This document shows positions 20,429 through 30,770 of a stretch of DNA of 52,376 bases, one piece after another. Position 1 is the first letter of the stretch, and the number at the start of each line of letters is the position of its first letter. The DNA is from a candidate division FCPU426 bacterium (GTDB lineage Bacteria; Oederibacteriota; Muellerivitia; Muellerivitales; Muellerivitaceae), in NCBI GenBank assembly GCA_003136635.1, contig PLFD01000003.1, forward strand, positions 1 through 52,376, in the 5' to 3' direction. A program made the translations under genes and the position numbers. The notes below the pieces were generated by a model, which saw nothing but the letters and a program-made list of their open reading frames with translations, had not been told where the DNA came from and did not search any database.

Positions 20429-22873
20429 GTGAAAAATCCCTATGGCTATTTCGACGACTCAAAACGCGAATATGTAATTACCCGTCCCGATACGCCTCTG
20501 CCCTGGCTTAACTATATTGGCCAGGATGAATTCTTCGGACTCTGCACCAACACCGCCGGAGGCTACACCTTCTGGAAAGACGCCAAACTCCGCCGCCTGA
20601 CCCGCTACCGCTATAACAATGTGCCTATTGATTTGGGCGGGCGTTATCTTTATATCAACGACAACGGTACAGTTTGGAATCCTGGTTGGAAACCCACGAA
20701 AACCAAACTCGATAAGTATGAATGCCGTCACGGTTTGGGCTACACGCAAATTATTGGTGCCAAGGACGGCGTGGAAGTGGAAATGTTGTTTTTTGTGCCT
20801 CTCGGAGAAAATCTGGAAGTTTGGAAGACGACAGTCAGAAATACCGGCAAGACGACCAAAGATTTGAAACTTTTCTCCTATGTCGAGTTTTGTCTTTTTG
20901 AAGCGCTAAACGACATGACTAATTATCAGCGCACTTATTCCATCGGAGAAGTAGAAGTCGAAGGTTCGGCCATCTATCACAAAACCGAATTCCGCGAGCG
21001 GCGCAACCATTACACCCTTTTTGCCTGCACCAAAGAACTATTCGGATTTGACACCTCCAGGGACGCTTTCGTCGGAGTTCATAATGGGTTGCATGAAGCC
21101 CAAGTGCCCTTTTCGGGAGATTCTAAAAAAACGATCGCTCACGGCTGGAATCCCATCGGTTCGCACCAGATCAACCTGAAGCTGGCGCCGGGAGCTTCCG
21201 AAACCTTCTCTTTTATTCTGGCCTATGTGGAGCAGGGAGATCTGCCCAAGTTTGACAAACCCTTTGTGATGAACAAAACCAAAGGTAAAGAATTGTTGGC
21301 CAAGTATCAAAAGCCAGGGGCGGTCGATGAGGCTTTTCAGTCCGTCAAAAAACTCTGGGACGGATTGCTATCCAAATTTCAGGTGGATTGCCCCGATCCC
21401 CATGCCAGCCGTATGCTGAATACCTGGAACCAGTATCAATGTATGGCTACCTTTAATCTGAGCCGTTCGGCAAGTTTATATGAAACCGGCATTGGCCGGG
21501 GCATGGGTTTTCGTGATTCAAACCAGGATTTGCTGGGTTTTGTGCATTTGATTCCGGAACGGGCGCGCCAGAGAATTTTGGATATCGCCGCAACCCAATT
21601 ATCCGACGGCACCTGCTATCACCAGTACCAACCCCTGACCAAAAAAGGTAACGCCGAAGTGGGCGGCGATTTTTATGATGATCACTTGTGGCTCGTTCTT
21701 TCCACTTGTTCCTATATTAAGGAAACGGGGGATACGTCTATCCTCGAAGCGCCGGTAGGCTACGCTGATCAACCGGGTTCCAAAGACAACCTGCTTCACC
21801 ATTTGGAAACCAGCATCGCCTATACCCTGAAAAACAGGGGTGATCGCGGTTTGCCCTTGATTGGCCACGCGGACTGGAACGACTGTCTGAACCTGAATTG
21901 CTTTTCCACCGAACCTAATGAGTCTTTTCAATTGGCGGGTGACGTGAAGGGTTCTAAAGCTGAATCCGTCATGATCGCGGGACTTTTTCTTTACGCCTCA
22001 CGTGAAATGGTTTCCCTCTACCAGTATTTAAAGAAACCCCAAGATCAGGACCGTTTGCAGAAAGCCTATGACGGCATGTTGAAAGTAGTTGAGGAAAAGG
22101 CTTGGGACGGGGAGTGGTACACCCGGGCATTCGATGCCAAAGGTAACCCGGTTGGTTCCAAAGCTAACGAGGAAGGTAAAATCTTCATTGAAAGCCAGGG
22201 TTGGTGCGTTTTAGGCGGAGCCGGTAAAGATAACGGCAGGGCTCGCCAGGCTTTAGAAAGCGTCCACAAACATCTTTACACTTCCAACGGTGTCATTCTG
22301 CAGCAGCCCGCTTACAGCACTTACCATTTGGAATTGGGTGAAGTGACCAGCTATCCGCCCGGCTACAAAGAAAACGCCGGCATTTTTTGCCACAACAATA
22401 CCTGGATTAATCTGGGCTGGTGCCTTTTGGGTGACGGGGATCGGGCTTTGGAATACTACCTGTCCATCTGTCCCTCGGCTAAAGAAGAACAGATCGAAAC
22501 CTACCGAGGTGAGCCTTATGTCTACTCCCAGATGATCGCGGGCCGCGATGCGGCCACTCCGGGCGAAGCTAAAAATTCCTGGTTAACCGGTACTGCCGCT
22601 TGGACATTTCTTACGGTGTCACAGGGGTTACTTGGCGTGAAACCTGATTTTGACGGCCTGCGAATAGACCCTTGTATTCCGAAGGGATGGAAAGAATTCA
22701 AAGTCACCCGCAATTATCGTGGTGTGGAATACCAAATTTTTGTTTTGAATCCCAAAGGTGTTTGTAGCGGGGTAAAGACCCTCAAGGTGGACGGCCAAAA
22801 GGTGGAGGGAAACATGATTCCTATTCCTTCCTCAAAGAAAATCCTGAAGGTGGAAGTGACTTTAGGAGAATAG
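20429..22873 (+). CDS. Cellobiose phosphorylase, GH94
   Basis: Phosphorolyses cellobiose to glucose 1-phosphate and glucose in the cytoplasm, saving ATP after cellulose breakdown. GTG 20429 follows a strong AAGGAGA site. There is no signal peptide, linker or C-terminal sorting domain, in contrast to all array neighbours. The 814-residue length is that of classical cellobiose phosphorylases. The N-terminal beta-sandwich starts MKNPYGYFDDSKREYVI; the (alpha/alpha)6 part has GIGRGMGFRDSNQD (about 353-366) and GHADWNDCLNLN (about 479-490), where the catalytic Asp lies (D485 by position). The C-terminal jelly roll contains RIDPCIPKGWKEFKVTR. Cellodextrin phosphorylase is less likely because those enzymes are usually longer (near 1000 residues). 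Upstream lies a CelR-like site. No sugar transporter is adjacent, so uptake must be encoded elsewhere. Confidence 0.93.
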   Translation: MKNPYGYFDDSKREYVITRPDTPLPWLNYIGQDEFFGLCTNTAGGYTFWKDAKLRRLTRYRYNNVPIDLGGRYLYINDNGTVWNPGWKPTKTKLDKYECRHGLGYTQIIGAKDGVEVEMLFFVPLGENLEVWKTTVRNTGKTTKDLKLFSYVEFCLFEALNDMTNYQRTYSIGEVEVEGSAIYHKTEFRERRNHYTLFACTKELFGFDTSRDAFVGVHNGLHEAQVPFSGDSKKTIAHGWNPIGSHQINLKLAPGASETFSFILAYVEQGDLPKFDKPFVMNKTKGKELLAKYQKPGAVDEAFQSVKKLWDGLLSKFQVDCPDPHASRMLNTWNQYQCMATFNLSRSASLYETGIGRGMGFRDSNQDLLGFVHLIPERARQRILDIAATQLSDGTCYHQYQPLTKKGNAEVGGDFYDDHLWLVLSTCSYIKETGDTSILEAPVGYADQPGSKDNLLHHLETSIAYTLKNRGDRGLPLIGHADWNDCLNLNCFSTEPNESFQLAGDVKGSKAESVMIAGLFLYASREMVSLYQYLKKPQDQDRLQKAYDGMLKVVEEKAWDGEWYTRAFDAKGNPVGSKANEEGKIFIESQGWCVLGGAGKDNGRARQALESVHKHLYTSNGVILQQPAYSTYHLELGEVTSYPPGYKENAGIFCHNNTWINLGWCLLGDGDRALEYYLSICPSAKEEQIETYRGEPYVYSQMIAGRDAATPGEAKNSWLTGTAAWTFLTVSQGLLGVKPDFDGLRIDPCIPKGWKEFKVTRNYRGVEYQIFVLNPKGVCSGVKTLKVDGQKVEGNMIPIPSSKKILKVEVTLGE

Positions 22874-22916
22874 TCGCAATAAAAATCTATCGACTAAACG
22901 GGTAATTTCTTGTTTT

Positions 22917-22940
22917 GTTATTTATGACGATATAAATAAC
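22917..22940 (+). repeat. AT-rich perfect dyad after GH94
   Basis: GTTATTTAT, spacer GACGAT, ATAAATAAC: a perfect 9-bp inverted repeat about 44 bases after the GH94 stop and 117 bases before the next start. No T tract follows. It may be a weak hairpin or an operator in the promoter region of the third GH5 gene. Confidence 0.4.
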
Positions 22941-23056
22941 ATAATGCCAATATTCCTTAGTAACTGGAAGAATAGATTTTTAGTGGTAACATTAGCCGGA
23001 GTTCTTTTTATTTTATTAAGATCGTTTTGAAATTATGATTATTTTTGAGGGCGGCG

Positions 23057-25804
23057 TTGAAACGATTTCAGGATTATTTAAACCTGCCCTTGAGCTTGGC
23101 TTTTGTGAGCTTTTTGTTGATTTTTCTCTGCGAAAAAACCGCTTTTGCTCAATTGAATACCCTCTACGTTACGGGTAACCAACTTGCCACCGCCACTTCA
23201 AGCGGATGTACCCTTCGATTAAAAGGCGTGGATATTGATGGGTTAGAGTTTTCGCCTTACGGCTATGGACCGGGGGGAAGCAGCGCCAACTGCGGGGGAT
23301 TTACCGGAAACAGTACCAACGGTTGCGGGGGAGATACCCTGGCGGCGGTTACTGAGGCGATCACTGCCTGGCACGCTACGGTCATTCGGCTTCCCTTGAA
23401 TCAGGATTTCTGGTTTGGTAACTCTAACGCCATTACCCAAATTACGGCTTCCCAATATCAATCAGCTGTGTCTACTATTGTTAACTACTGCGCTTCGCAA
23501 AATGTTTATGTCATCATGGATCTTCACTGGTCGGGCACTTACAGCGGCACTACTCCGACTACTCCTATTACTGGCGCGGGTTGGGGCACGGCCACAGGTC
23601 AGCAGGTTATGGCGGATGCTAACGCCATCACCTTTTGGGGCTCGGTGGCCAGCCAGTCCTGGACGAAGAATAATCCAGCGGTTCTATTTGATTTGTACAA
23701 CGAGCCCAACAATCTTCCTTCTTGGACAGTTTGGCTGAATGGGGGGAGTACGGGTGGAACACCAGCTTGGACTCCGGGCATGCAAGGACTTTTAAATGCC
23801 GTACGTGGAGCGGGCGCCAAGAATGTTTGTCTCTTGGGCGGTATGTCCTATTGCGCCGATCTAACCGGGGTCATTAGCGCCCCGGGACCTGTCACCAATG
23901 TGGGGAATGGAGTTGTTTACTCGGCCCATTTATATGGATCAAATGATGGAACTACGGCCGCCAGTTGGAATGGGGAAGTGCCCCCTAGTGTTCTATCCGT
24001 AGTGCCTGTTTTTTTGGGTGAATTTGGCGGAACTACGAGTTGTGGTACAGGCGCAAATCCAAATGCGGAAAATAATGCTACCTACGATTCTAATATGATT
24101 GGCTCGTCGGGATGGGCCGTTACCGCGACTGGAGTGGTAGGGGCTACCGCATGGTCTTTCACCGACGATTCTTGCCCCAATCAGCTTACCAACTGGACAT
24201 GGACTCCTAATGCCTGGGGTTCCGCTGTTTCCACCTGGATGGCTACACCCAATCCAACATGCCCTCCGGCCACCCCCACCTTTACACCGAATGCTTCTTA
24301 TACCGCGACTCCTACCTACACACCAACCATCACTCAAACTCCTACCAATACGGTTAATCCCTGCGCTCAGGTTTATGAAGCCATCGATTGCGGGGCTTCC
24401 TCATCAAGTGTCATTGGCGGTGTCACCTGGGCGGCGGACAAGGCTTATACCGCCGGAAGTTTTGGTTATGTCACTGCTGGTACGGCTGATACGGTGGGAA
24501 ATACCATTGCTAACTCTGGTACCCAACAGATTTTATACCAATCCGAACGGTACGCTGGTCCCTTGGAATATAAATTTACCGTGCCCAATGGAACCTATAT
24601 GGTTACCCTGAAAAACGCAGAATTGTATTGGACTGCGGCGGGGGAGCGGGTATTCAGTATTGCTATCAATGGAACGACTGTACTGTCAAACTTGGATATT
24701 TTTGCTGAAGTGGGAGAGTTTGCCGCTGATGACCACAGTTTTTTGGTGAATGTCTCTTCCGGTTTGATCGATATTGTGGCAACGGCTTCGGTAGATAACG
24801 CTGAATTGACGGCTATTGAAATTACCAACGAAATTGTTTGCACGCCCACGAACACGGCTACCTCAACCCCCACTAATACTTCTACTAAAACCCCAACAAA
24901 CAGTCCCACTAATACGGTGACGAATACTGCGACTAATACGGTTACAAACACCATGACCAACACGCCGACTCAAACCTCTACGAATAGTCCTACTAATACA
25001 GTAACCAATACGGCTACGGGAACAGTTCCTACGAATACCGTTACAAATACAACCACCCATACAGCAACTTCGACACCAACTAACACAAAAACTTTGACAC
25101 CGACAAATTCGGCAACCTATACACCCACTAATACAGTATCCTCAACATCAACTAATTCGCCAACCAATACACTGACCTCAACCGTTACCAACACACCCAC
25201 CAAAACAGAAACTTCAACCGTGACCAGCACCCCAACTAACACCGCCACCAAAACAGCAACGGGTTCACCTACGAATACGCCAACCAATACGCCTTCTTCG
25301 ACGCCGACAAGTACACCCACTAAAACTCCGACGAATTCTCCAACCAATACGGTTACCAATACAGCCACTTTTACGCCTACTTACACCAAAACAAATACCC
25401 CAACGTCGACTTCAACTAATACGACTACAGGTACGGCTACAAATACCAACACTCCGCAGCCGACATCCACCAAGACCAATACTCCAACGATTACACCAAC
25501 TTATACCGTAACGCCCTTGTCCAACATTGTGATTTCTCAACCTTACCCCAATCCTTCCAGCGGCTCATCTATGACGTTTAACGTTCAGACACCGGATCAA
25601 TCGACGGTGACGCTGGAAGTATTCACCCTGGCATTCCGGAAGATAGAGAGTCAAACAGCTCAGGTTGATGGTTTTTATAATTTTCAGTGGGATTTGAAGG
25701 ACATGAAGAAAGTTCAGGCGGCTGATGGACTCTATTATGTTCGTGTCCATGTCGCCGGCGCCAAATCATCCATCAAGATATTCAAAGTCCTGGTTTTAAG
25801 GTAA
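23057..25804 (+). CDS. Secreted GH5 cellulase with malectin-like module, linker and C-terminal domain
   Basis: TTG 23057 is preferred over an in-frame TTG at 23045 because GAGG at 23047-23050 lies six bases upstream. It starts [10 protein letters not shown] and a signal peptide ending near TAFAQ. The GH5 barrel (about 35-395) has [35 protein letters not shown], acid/base E216 in LYNEPNN and nucleophile E322 in LGEFGG. A malectin/CBM57-like di-glucose-binding module follows (about 437-594: [52 protein letters not shown]). Then come the linker (about 595-821) and the C-terminal domain (about 822-915, [11 protein letters not shown] to KIFKVLVLR). The next gene starts 38 bases after the stop with no terminator between, so the pair is probably one transcript. 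Confidence 0.9.
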   Translation: MKRFQDYLNLPLSLAFVSFLLIFLCEKTAFAQLNTLYVTGNQLATATSSGCTLRLKGVDIDGLEFSPYGYGPGGSSANCGGFTGNSTNGCGGDTLAAVTEAITAWHATVIRLPLNQDFWFGNSNAITQITASQYQSAVSTIVNYCASQNVYVIMDLHWSGTYSGTTPTTPITGAGWGTATGQQVMADANAITFWGSVASQSWTKNNPAVLFDLYNEPNNLPSWTVWLNGGSTGGTPAWTPGMQGLLNAVRGAGAKNVCLLGGMSYCADLTGVISAPGPVTNVGNGVVYSAHLYGSNDGTTAASWNGEVPPSVLSVVPVFLGEFGGTTSCGTGANPNAENNATYDSNMIGSSGWAVTATGVVGATAWSFTDDSCPNQLTNWTWTPNAWGSAVSTWMATPNPTCPPATPTFTPNASYTATPTYTPTITQTPTNTVNPCAQVYEAIDCGASSSSVIGGVTWAADKAYTAGSFGYVTAGTADTVGNTIANSGTQQILYQSERYAGPLEYKFTVPNGTYMVTLKNAELYWTAAGERVFSIAINGTTVLSNLDIFAEVGEFAADDHSFLVNVSSGLIDIVATASVDNAELTAIEITNEIVCTPTNTATSTPTNTSTKTPTNSPTNTVTNTATNTVTNTMTNTPTQTSTNSPTNTVTNTATGTVPTNTVTNTTTHTATSTPTNTKTLTPTNSATYTPTNTVSSTSTNSPTNTLTSTVTNTPTKTETSTVTSTPTNTATKTATGSPTNTPTNTPSSTPTSTPTKTPTNSPTNTVTNTATFTPTYTKTNTPTSTSTNTTTGTATNTNTPQPTSTKTNTPTITPTYTVTPLSNIVISQPYPNPSSGSSMTFNVQTPDQSTVTLEVFTLAFRKIESQTAQVDGFYNFQWDLKDMKKVQAADGLYYVRVHVAGAKSSIKIFKVLVLR
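24841..25521 (+). repeat. TNTP-type linker repeat in the third GH5 protein
   Basis: About 227 residues, with more Ser and Val units than the upstream linkers. The island TNTATGTV is at 25004-25027. From about 25265 onward ([30 protein letters not shown]) it is nearly the same as the linker of the next gene. Confidence 0.9.
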
Positions 25805-25841
25805 TCGATATGATGTCGTCATTAAAAAAACGGGAACTTTT

Positions 25842-28643
25842 TTGAAGATACCAATCTTTTTTTTACTAGCCTTTTTCATTTTTACTGTCTCGGTTTATTC
25901 CCAGGCAATTAATGGAACAACGGGGAATTACCCCTTTCCTCAAAACCAAAACAATCCTTTTGGTTTTCATGCCTCTATTTATAAAAACCAGGATGTCATT
26001 AATGCCTATAACAAATGGTATGCCGACTGTATTACTGCTTATGGAGCGGGAGGCTTTTTAAGAATCCAAAGGCCGAATGATTCGGGACTGGCGATCGATT
26101 CCACCGTTTCGGAGGGTATCGGCTACGCCATGGTTATCGCCGTTTACATGAACGACGAGAATTTGTTCGACAAAATTTGGAAATATGAACAGCTTCATTT
26201 GGACGCTAATGGTCTGATGAATTGGTACATCGACGCCAGTGGTGCTACTGACGGCACAGGCGGCGCCACGGACGCTGATGAAGATATGGCCTGGGGACTA
26301 TTGATGGCGGCTAAGCAATGGGGAGGGAGCGGCACGCTGGGATCGACTTATTTGAGCCTGGCGGTCGCTCAAATCAACCGAATTTACACCACCGAGACCT
26401 CCGGTCAAACCATCATCGGAGGAGATAGCTTCACACCTATTAATCCTTCTTACTTCGATCCTGCCTATTATCGTGAGTTTGAGAAAGCCACAGGCCAAAC
26501 CGGTTGGACCACTGTTGCCGCCAATTGCTATACCGTTATAAACAATAATTTAAGTCAAGGTTATGGAAACGCCGCCAACGGTCTCGACTCCGCCTGGTGT
26601 ACCAGCGCGGGAGTTTCCACAAACACGAATAATCCTCCGTATAATTATCAATATGACGCCTGTCGGACACCTTTTCGAATCGCCGAGGATTATGTTTGGT
26701 TTGGAACAACCACTGCTCAGACTTATTTGGATCTGACTAGTGCTTTTTTCTCGGCTATAGGGGCTACTGCCATTGTGGATGGCTACCAGCTCAATGGAAC
26801 GCCTAACCCTCAATTGCCGGCTATGACTCTTTTTCAAAACCCGGGTATCCAATCGGCGGCTTTTGTGGGGCCGGCTGGTGTGGGTGGCATGGTCAGCCGA
26901 ACTTATCAATCCTATATGGATAACACTTACGCGGATCTGGTGGGATCGAATCTGCGGGTTGGTGGAACCTATTACGACGAATCGTGGACGGTTATGTCCC
27001 TTTTGATGCTTTCGGATAATTTTTTAGACTACAATCTCTATCCCATTACGGGGGCTACGCCCACTGCCACCCCGGCTATTCCCACCTTTACGCCAACCAT
27101 TACGCCTACCGCGACAGTTTATGTCCCCTTCACCTCTCTTTACGTTAATGCCGGTGGCCCGCAATACGTGAGCGGTACCACTGGTATCACTTGGGTGGCG
27201 GATCAACCTTATACGGCCGGAAGCTGGGGATACATAGGAACCACCTCGGTAGGAACCACTGCGGCCGTTATTACCAACACCACTGATCCAAAACTTTACC
27301 AGGATGAAAGATATTCCACTAATGAGGATTATATTTTTACAGTGCCAGCGGGTGTTTATAACGTCACTCTCAAATTTGCTGAAACCTTTGAAACCTCGGC
27401 GAGTCAAAGAATATTCAGCGTGGGCGTGGGCAATGAAATCGCGTTAAGCGATCTGGACATTTGGTCTGCGGCGGGAGGGGAAAACATTGCGAAAGACTAT
27501 ACTATTCCCGTTACCACGACCGGCGCGCCCTTAACCATTTCCCTTGTTGCCGATATCAATAACGCCACTATTCACGCCTTGAGTGTGGTGGAAGTGACGC
27601 CGTCTCCGACTGCAACCTCAACTCCTTCTAATACCCCGACCAAAACGCCTACGAACAGTCCCACAAATACAGCTACAAATACACCGACTCCAACCCCGAC
27701 GAATAGTCCTACGAATACAGCGACCAATACAGCTACGGGAACAGTTCCAACGAATACAGCCACGAATACACCGACCAATACTCCCACAAATACGGCAACC
27801 AACACACCCACACAAACCCCTTCTTCAACACGAACCAATACACCGACCAATACATCTACTAATACGGTTACGAATACGCTGACCAATACGCCGACTTCAA
27901 CTCAAACCAATACATCGACCTTCACTCCCACCTCAACTGTTACGAACACAACGACGAATAGTCCCACTAAAACTCCGACCGGTACACCGACCAAAACTCC
28001 GACCAACACTCCCACTAATACGATAACCAATACGCCTACCAATACGGCCACTAAAACACCTACCAGTTCGCCGACGAATACACCAACTAATACTTCGACC
28101 TCAACGGCGACCCCTACATTGACCAATACACCTTCCTCGACACCGACAAGTACGCCCACTAAAACTCCGACCAATTCTCCAACCAATACGATTACCAACA
28201 CAGCCACTTTTACAGCTACTTATACCAAAACCAATACACCAACGTCGACTTCAACTAATACGCCTACAGGTACGCCTACGAATACCAACACTCCTCAGCC
28301 CACATCCACCAAGACCAATACTCCAACAATTACGCCGACATATACCGTGACTCCTTCAGCGAACGTTGTGATTTCTCAGCCTTATCCGAATCCTTCCAAT
28401 GGATCACCTATGACGTTTACTGTACAGACACCGGTTCAATCGACGGTGACGCTAGAAGTATTTACCCTGGCATTCCGGAAGATATATAGCCAAAGTGTCC
28501 CGGTGGATGGCCTTCTCAACTTATATTGGGATTTGAAGGACATGAAGGAAAACCAGGCGGCTGATGGACTCTATTATGTTAGTGTTCATGTCACCGGCTC
28601 TCAATCGTCCACCAAAATATTCAAAGTGCTGGTTTTAAGGTAA
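25842..28643 (+). CDS. Secreted GH8 endo-beta-glucanase with malectin-like module, linker and C-terminal domain
   Basis: 933 residues from TTG 25842 (GGGA about seven bases upstream), with signal peptide [21 protein letters not shown]. The GH8 domain (about 22-400) has [14 protein letters not shown] with proton donor E91, [15 protein letters not shown] (D144, D146) and the base region [12 protein letters not shown] (D283). It lacks the many Cys of the first GH8 and is only distantly related to it. A short TPTATP hinge leads to a malectin/CBM57-like module (about 430-583: [51 protein letters not shown]). The linker is about 585-839 and the C-terminal domain about 840-933 ([11 protein letters not shown] to KIFKVLVLR). 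Malectin, linker and C-terminal domain are close relatives of those in the preceding GH5, so a shared 3' cassette is attached to a different catalytic family. Probably co-transcribed with that gene. Confidence 0.9.
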   Translation: MKIPIFFLLAFFIFTVSVYSQAINGTTGNYPFPQNQNNPFGFHASIYKNQDVINAYNKWYADCITAYGAGGFLRIQRPNDSGLAIDSTVSEGIGYAMVIAVYMNDENLFDKIWKYEQLHLDANGLMNWYIDASGATDGTGGATDADEDMAWGLLMAAKQWGGSGTLGSTYLSLAVAQINRIYTTETSGQTIIGGDSFTPINPSYFDPAYYREFEKATGQTGWTTVAANCYTVINNNLSQGYGNAANGLDSAWCTSAGVSTNTNNPPYNYQYDACRTPFRIAEDYVWFGTTTAQTYLDLTSAFFSAIGATAIVDGYQLNGTPNPQLPAMTLFQNPGIQSAAFVGPAGVGGMVSRTYQSYMDNTYADLVGSNLRVGGTYYDESWTVMSLLMLSDNFLDYNLYPITGATPTATPAIPTFTPTITPTATVYVPFTSLYVNAGGPQYVSGTTGITWVADQPYTAGSWGYIGTTSVGTTAAVITNTTDPKLYQDERYSTNEDYIFTVPAGVYNVTLKFAETFETSASQRIFSVGVGNEIALSDLDIWSAAGGENIAKDYTIPVTTTGAPLTISLVADINNATIHALSVVEVTPSPTATSTPSNTPTKTPTNSPTNTATNTPTPTPTNSPTNTATNTATGTVPTNTATNTPTNTPTNTATNTPTQTPSSTRTNTPTNTSTNTVTNTLTNTPTSTQTNTSTFTPTSTVTNTTTNSPTKTPTGTPTKTPTNTPTNTITNTPTNTATKTPTSSPTNTPTNTSTSTATPTLTNTPSSTPTSTPTKTPTNSPTNTITNTATFTATYTKTNTPTSTSTNTPTGTPTNTNTPQPTSTKTNTPTITPTYTVTPSANVVISQPYPNPSNGSPMTFTVQTPVQSTVTLEVFTLAFRKIYSQSVPVDGLLNLYWDLKDMKENQAADGLYYVSVHVTGSQSSTKIFKVLVLR
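27597..28358 (+). repeat. TNTP-type linker repeat in the second GH8 protein
   Basis: About 254 residues with the island TNTATGTV at 27723-27746 and the terminal stretch [23 protein letters not shown], identical over most of its length to that of the preceding GH5 linker. Confidence 0.9.
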
Positions 28644-28770
28644 ATTTATCCGTTGTATAGCCGGGACATTGGTTTAGGTCAACCAGCGATGCCTCGACGT
28701 TGTAGAACCCGGAAGCGGACGTTTTTTCTCCCCAATTTCATCTTAAACCTCTGTTTTTAGGCCTATTTCC

Positions 28771-28799
28771 TTGACAAAGGAGAGGGGGGTTTTTAAAAT
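28771..28799 (+). promoter_or_regulatory. Strong sigma70-type promoter of the rpsP operon
   Basis: TTGACA (28771-28776), 17-base spacer, TAAAAT (28794-28799). Transcription would begin near 28806, giving a leader of about 88 bases to the rpsP GTG. The leader holds a short tandem repeat (GTCCCTTGT twice from 28803). Bases 28644-28770 after the GH8 gene hold no gene, and I see no convincing terminator there. Confidence 0.8.
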
Positions 28800-28893
28800 C
28801 TTGTCCCTTGTGTCCCTTGTGGACCGGGCGCGCGGTATTTAGCCCCGTGAATTAATTGACCAAATTGGTTCTTTGTTTTTTCTAGGAGGATTT

Positions 28894-29151
28894 GTGGCAC
28901 TGAAGATTCGTTTAAAACGTATGGGCAGCAACAAGAAACCGACCTATCGCATCGTGGTTTTGGATTCCCATTTTTCCGGCAAAGGCCGCCGCATTGAAGA
29001 TCTGGGTACTTACAATCCGCGGGCTAAGGAAGAAAGCCAAGTCGTTAACCTTAAAAAAGAAGCTATTGTCGAATGGGTGAAAAAGGGCGCAGTCGCGACC
29101 GACACCGTTCAAGGCATTTTGAATAAAGCCGGCGTTTCTCTTATCAAATAA
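28894..29151 (+). CDS. rpsP: 30S ribosomal protein S16
   Basis: 85 residues, the usual length. It starts at GTG 28894 with AGGAGG at 28884-28889, giving the standard N-terminus MALKIRLKRMGSNKKPTYRIVV, followed by DLGTYNPRAKE. S16 binds 16S rRNA early in small-subunit assembly. It is the first gene of a conserved translation operon with khpA, rimM, trmD and rplS. Confidence 0.97.
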   Translation: MALKIRLKRMGSNKKPTYRIVVLDSHFSGKGRRIEDLGTYNPRAKEESQVVNLKKEAIVEWVKKGAVATDTVQGILNKAGVSLIK

Positions 29152-29192
29152 AATTAGATTCGAATTATTTTGGATCGACGCAGAGGATGAGC

Positions 29193-29423
29193 ATGAAAGA
29201 ATTGATTGAGTTTGTGGCTAAGTCCCTTGTGGACAAGCCGGAAAACGTCGCTATTGAGCAGAGGCTGGAAGGAAACTTGACGGTTTTGGAACTTCGGGTT
29301 TCTAAAGAAGATTACGGCAAAATCATCGGCAAGCAAGGCCGCACGATCAAAGCGCTTCGCACTTTGGTTTCGGCTTCCTGCGCCAAGCATGGATTGAAGT
29401 ATTCCCTCGAAGTCGTTGAATAA
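29193..29423 (+). CDS. khpA: KH-domain RNA-binding protein KhpA
   Basis: 76 residues from ATG 29193, chosen over ATG 29187 because GAGG at 29183-29186 is at proper distance only from the former. A single KH domain with the GxxG-type loop in KIIGKQGRTIKALR. KhpA-type proteins bind RNA, often with KhpB, and in Gram-positive bacteria affect cell size and division; the function here is inferred. Its position between rpsP and rimM is the usual one. The end overlaps the rimM start by eight bases. Confidence 0.92.
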   Translation: MKELIEFVAKSLVDKPENVAIEQRLEGNLTVLELRVSKEDYGKIIGKQGRTIKALRTLVSASCAKHGLKYSLEVVE

Positions 29424-29976
29424 CACTCCGGGCTCCTCATCCGTAAATCCGGCAGATGGTTTCGTTGTACTAGGAACCATTGTGAGGCCACATGGTCTCA
29501 AGGGTGAAGTTAAGATTGATCTGGCTTGTTCCGGTGTCGACCGCCTCACTTCTTGTCCAAACTTGAAGTTGGTGAAGAACGGCAAGGAATTAAAAAAAGT
29601 AACGGTGATGCGGGCTTTTGCGCATAACGACGGCGATGCGGTGGTGAGGTTTAAAGAAATCGAAGGGCCTGAAGAAGCAGAAACGCTTCGCGGTGTTTAT
29701 GTCGCGGTTCTTTCGAAAGACCGCGAGGCATTACCTGAAGATCAGTTTTATATGGATGATCTGATGGGATTGACGGTCGAGACGTTGGAAGGCAAAAAGC
29801 TGGGCATGATTGAAGAAATCATAGAAGGTTTGGCCAACGCTGTACTAGTAGTTAAAAAAGACGGCAAGGAAGTGCTTGTGCCGGCTTTGAAGTCGATGAT
29901 CCGAAAGATCGATTTGAAAGCCAAGCTGGTGGTGGTGGACTTACCGGAAGAGATCGATGAGCAAACCGCGGATTGA
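29416..29976 (+). CDS. rimM: 16S rRNA processing/maturation protein RimM
   Basis: 186 residues. The N-terminal RimM domain has VLGTIVRPHGLKGEVKI, and the C-terminal PRC-barrel contains QFYMDDLMGLTVET and LVPALKSMIRKID. RimM acts in 30S head maturation and binds S19. The only reasonable start is TTG 29416, which lies inside the last codons of khpA, so translational coupling is likely. It overlaps trmD by 20 bases. Confidence 0.95.
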   Translation: MNNTPGSSSVNPADGFVVLGTIVRPHGLKGEVKIDLACSGVDRLTSCPNLKLVKNGKELKKVTVMRAFAHNDGDAVVRFKEIEGPEEAETLRGVYVAVLSKDREALPEDQFYMDDLMGLTVETLEGKKLGMIEEIIEGLANAVLVVKKDGKEVLVPALKSMIRKIDLKAKLVVVDLPEEIDEQTAD

Positions 29977-30712
29977 TATTCTGACCTTGTTCCCTGAATA
30001 TTTTCAGGGGCCTTTTACGGTCAGTATAGTTAAGCGGGCGGTGGCAAAAAAGGCGGTTGATCTTCGGCTTCACCAACTGCGTAACTGGGCTGATGATAAA
30101 CATGAAACCGCCGATGACGTTCCCTATGGGGGCGGCGCCGGGATGGTCATGAAACCCGAACCTTTAATGAAAGCCCTGGCTTCCATTAAACGGGGAAGAA
30201 AAAAAGTAAAGACGATCTTTTTGTCGCCGCAGGGGCGAATATTTGATCAGGCGATGGCCCAGAGGTTGTCGAAAGAAAAGTCTCTTCTTTTGGTTTGCGG
30301 CCATTATGAAGGTTTGGACGAGCGAGTGATGAGCCGGATTGATGAGGAAGTCAGTCTGGGAGATTTTGTTTTAACCGGCGGGGAACCGGCCGCGGCGGTC
30401 ATGGTAGACGCCATGGTAAGATTTCTACCGGGGGTTGTAGGAGACCGGAACTCGGTCGAGAAGGACAGCTTTTTTAATGGATTGTTGGATTATCCGCACT
30501 ATACTCGTCCCCGCTCTTATCGAGGATTAGATGTGCCGGAGGTTCTGTTGTCCGGCAACCACGCTCATATTGAGCGCTGGCGCCGAAAAGAGTCGATCAG
30601 GAACACGTTCCTCAAGCGGCCTGATCTTTTACAAAAGGTTTCCCTGACGGAGAGAGACCGGAAGCTTTTAGCTGAGATTCAAAAAGAGCTTCAAATGGGT
30701 GAACAGCCCTGA
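29957..30712 (+). CDS. trmD: tRNA (guanine-37-N1)-methyltransferase
   Basis: 251 residues. TrmD methylates G37 next to the anticodon using S-adenosylmethionine and prevents frameshifting. Visible family motifs are IDILTLFPEYF, DVPYGGGAGMVMKPEP, the knot region LLVCGHYEGLDERV and GDFVLTGGEPAA. ATG 29957 overlaps the rimM end, which indicates tight coupling in the operon. Confidence 0.97.
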   Translation: MSKPRIDILTLFPEYFQGPFTVSIVKRAVAKKAVDLRLHQLRNWADDKHETADDVPYGGGAGMVMKPEPLMKALASIKRGRKKVKTIFLSPQGRIFDQAMAQRLSKEKSLLLVCGHYEGLDERVMSRIDEEVSLGDFVLTGGEPAAAVMVDAMVRFLPGVVGDRNSVEKDSFFNGLLDYPHYTRPRSYRGLDVPEVLLSGNHAHIERWRRKESIRNTFLKRPDLLQKVSLTERDRKLLAEIQKELQMGEQP

Positions 30713-30770
30713 TATTCCGTTAAATTTTAGCCAAGTCAGCTTGGCAGGTGAAAGAAGCAGGAGACGAAAG

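Noticed and set aside
4448..28643. Cellulosome components (dockerins, cohesins, scaffoldin)
   Set aside because: No paired calcium-binding dockerin repeats or cohesin modules were seen; the C-terminal domain is FlgD/Por-like.
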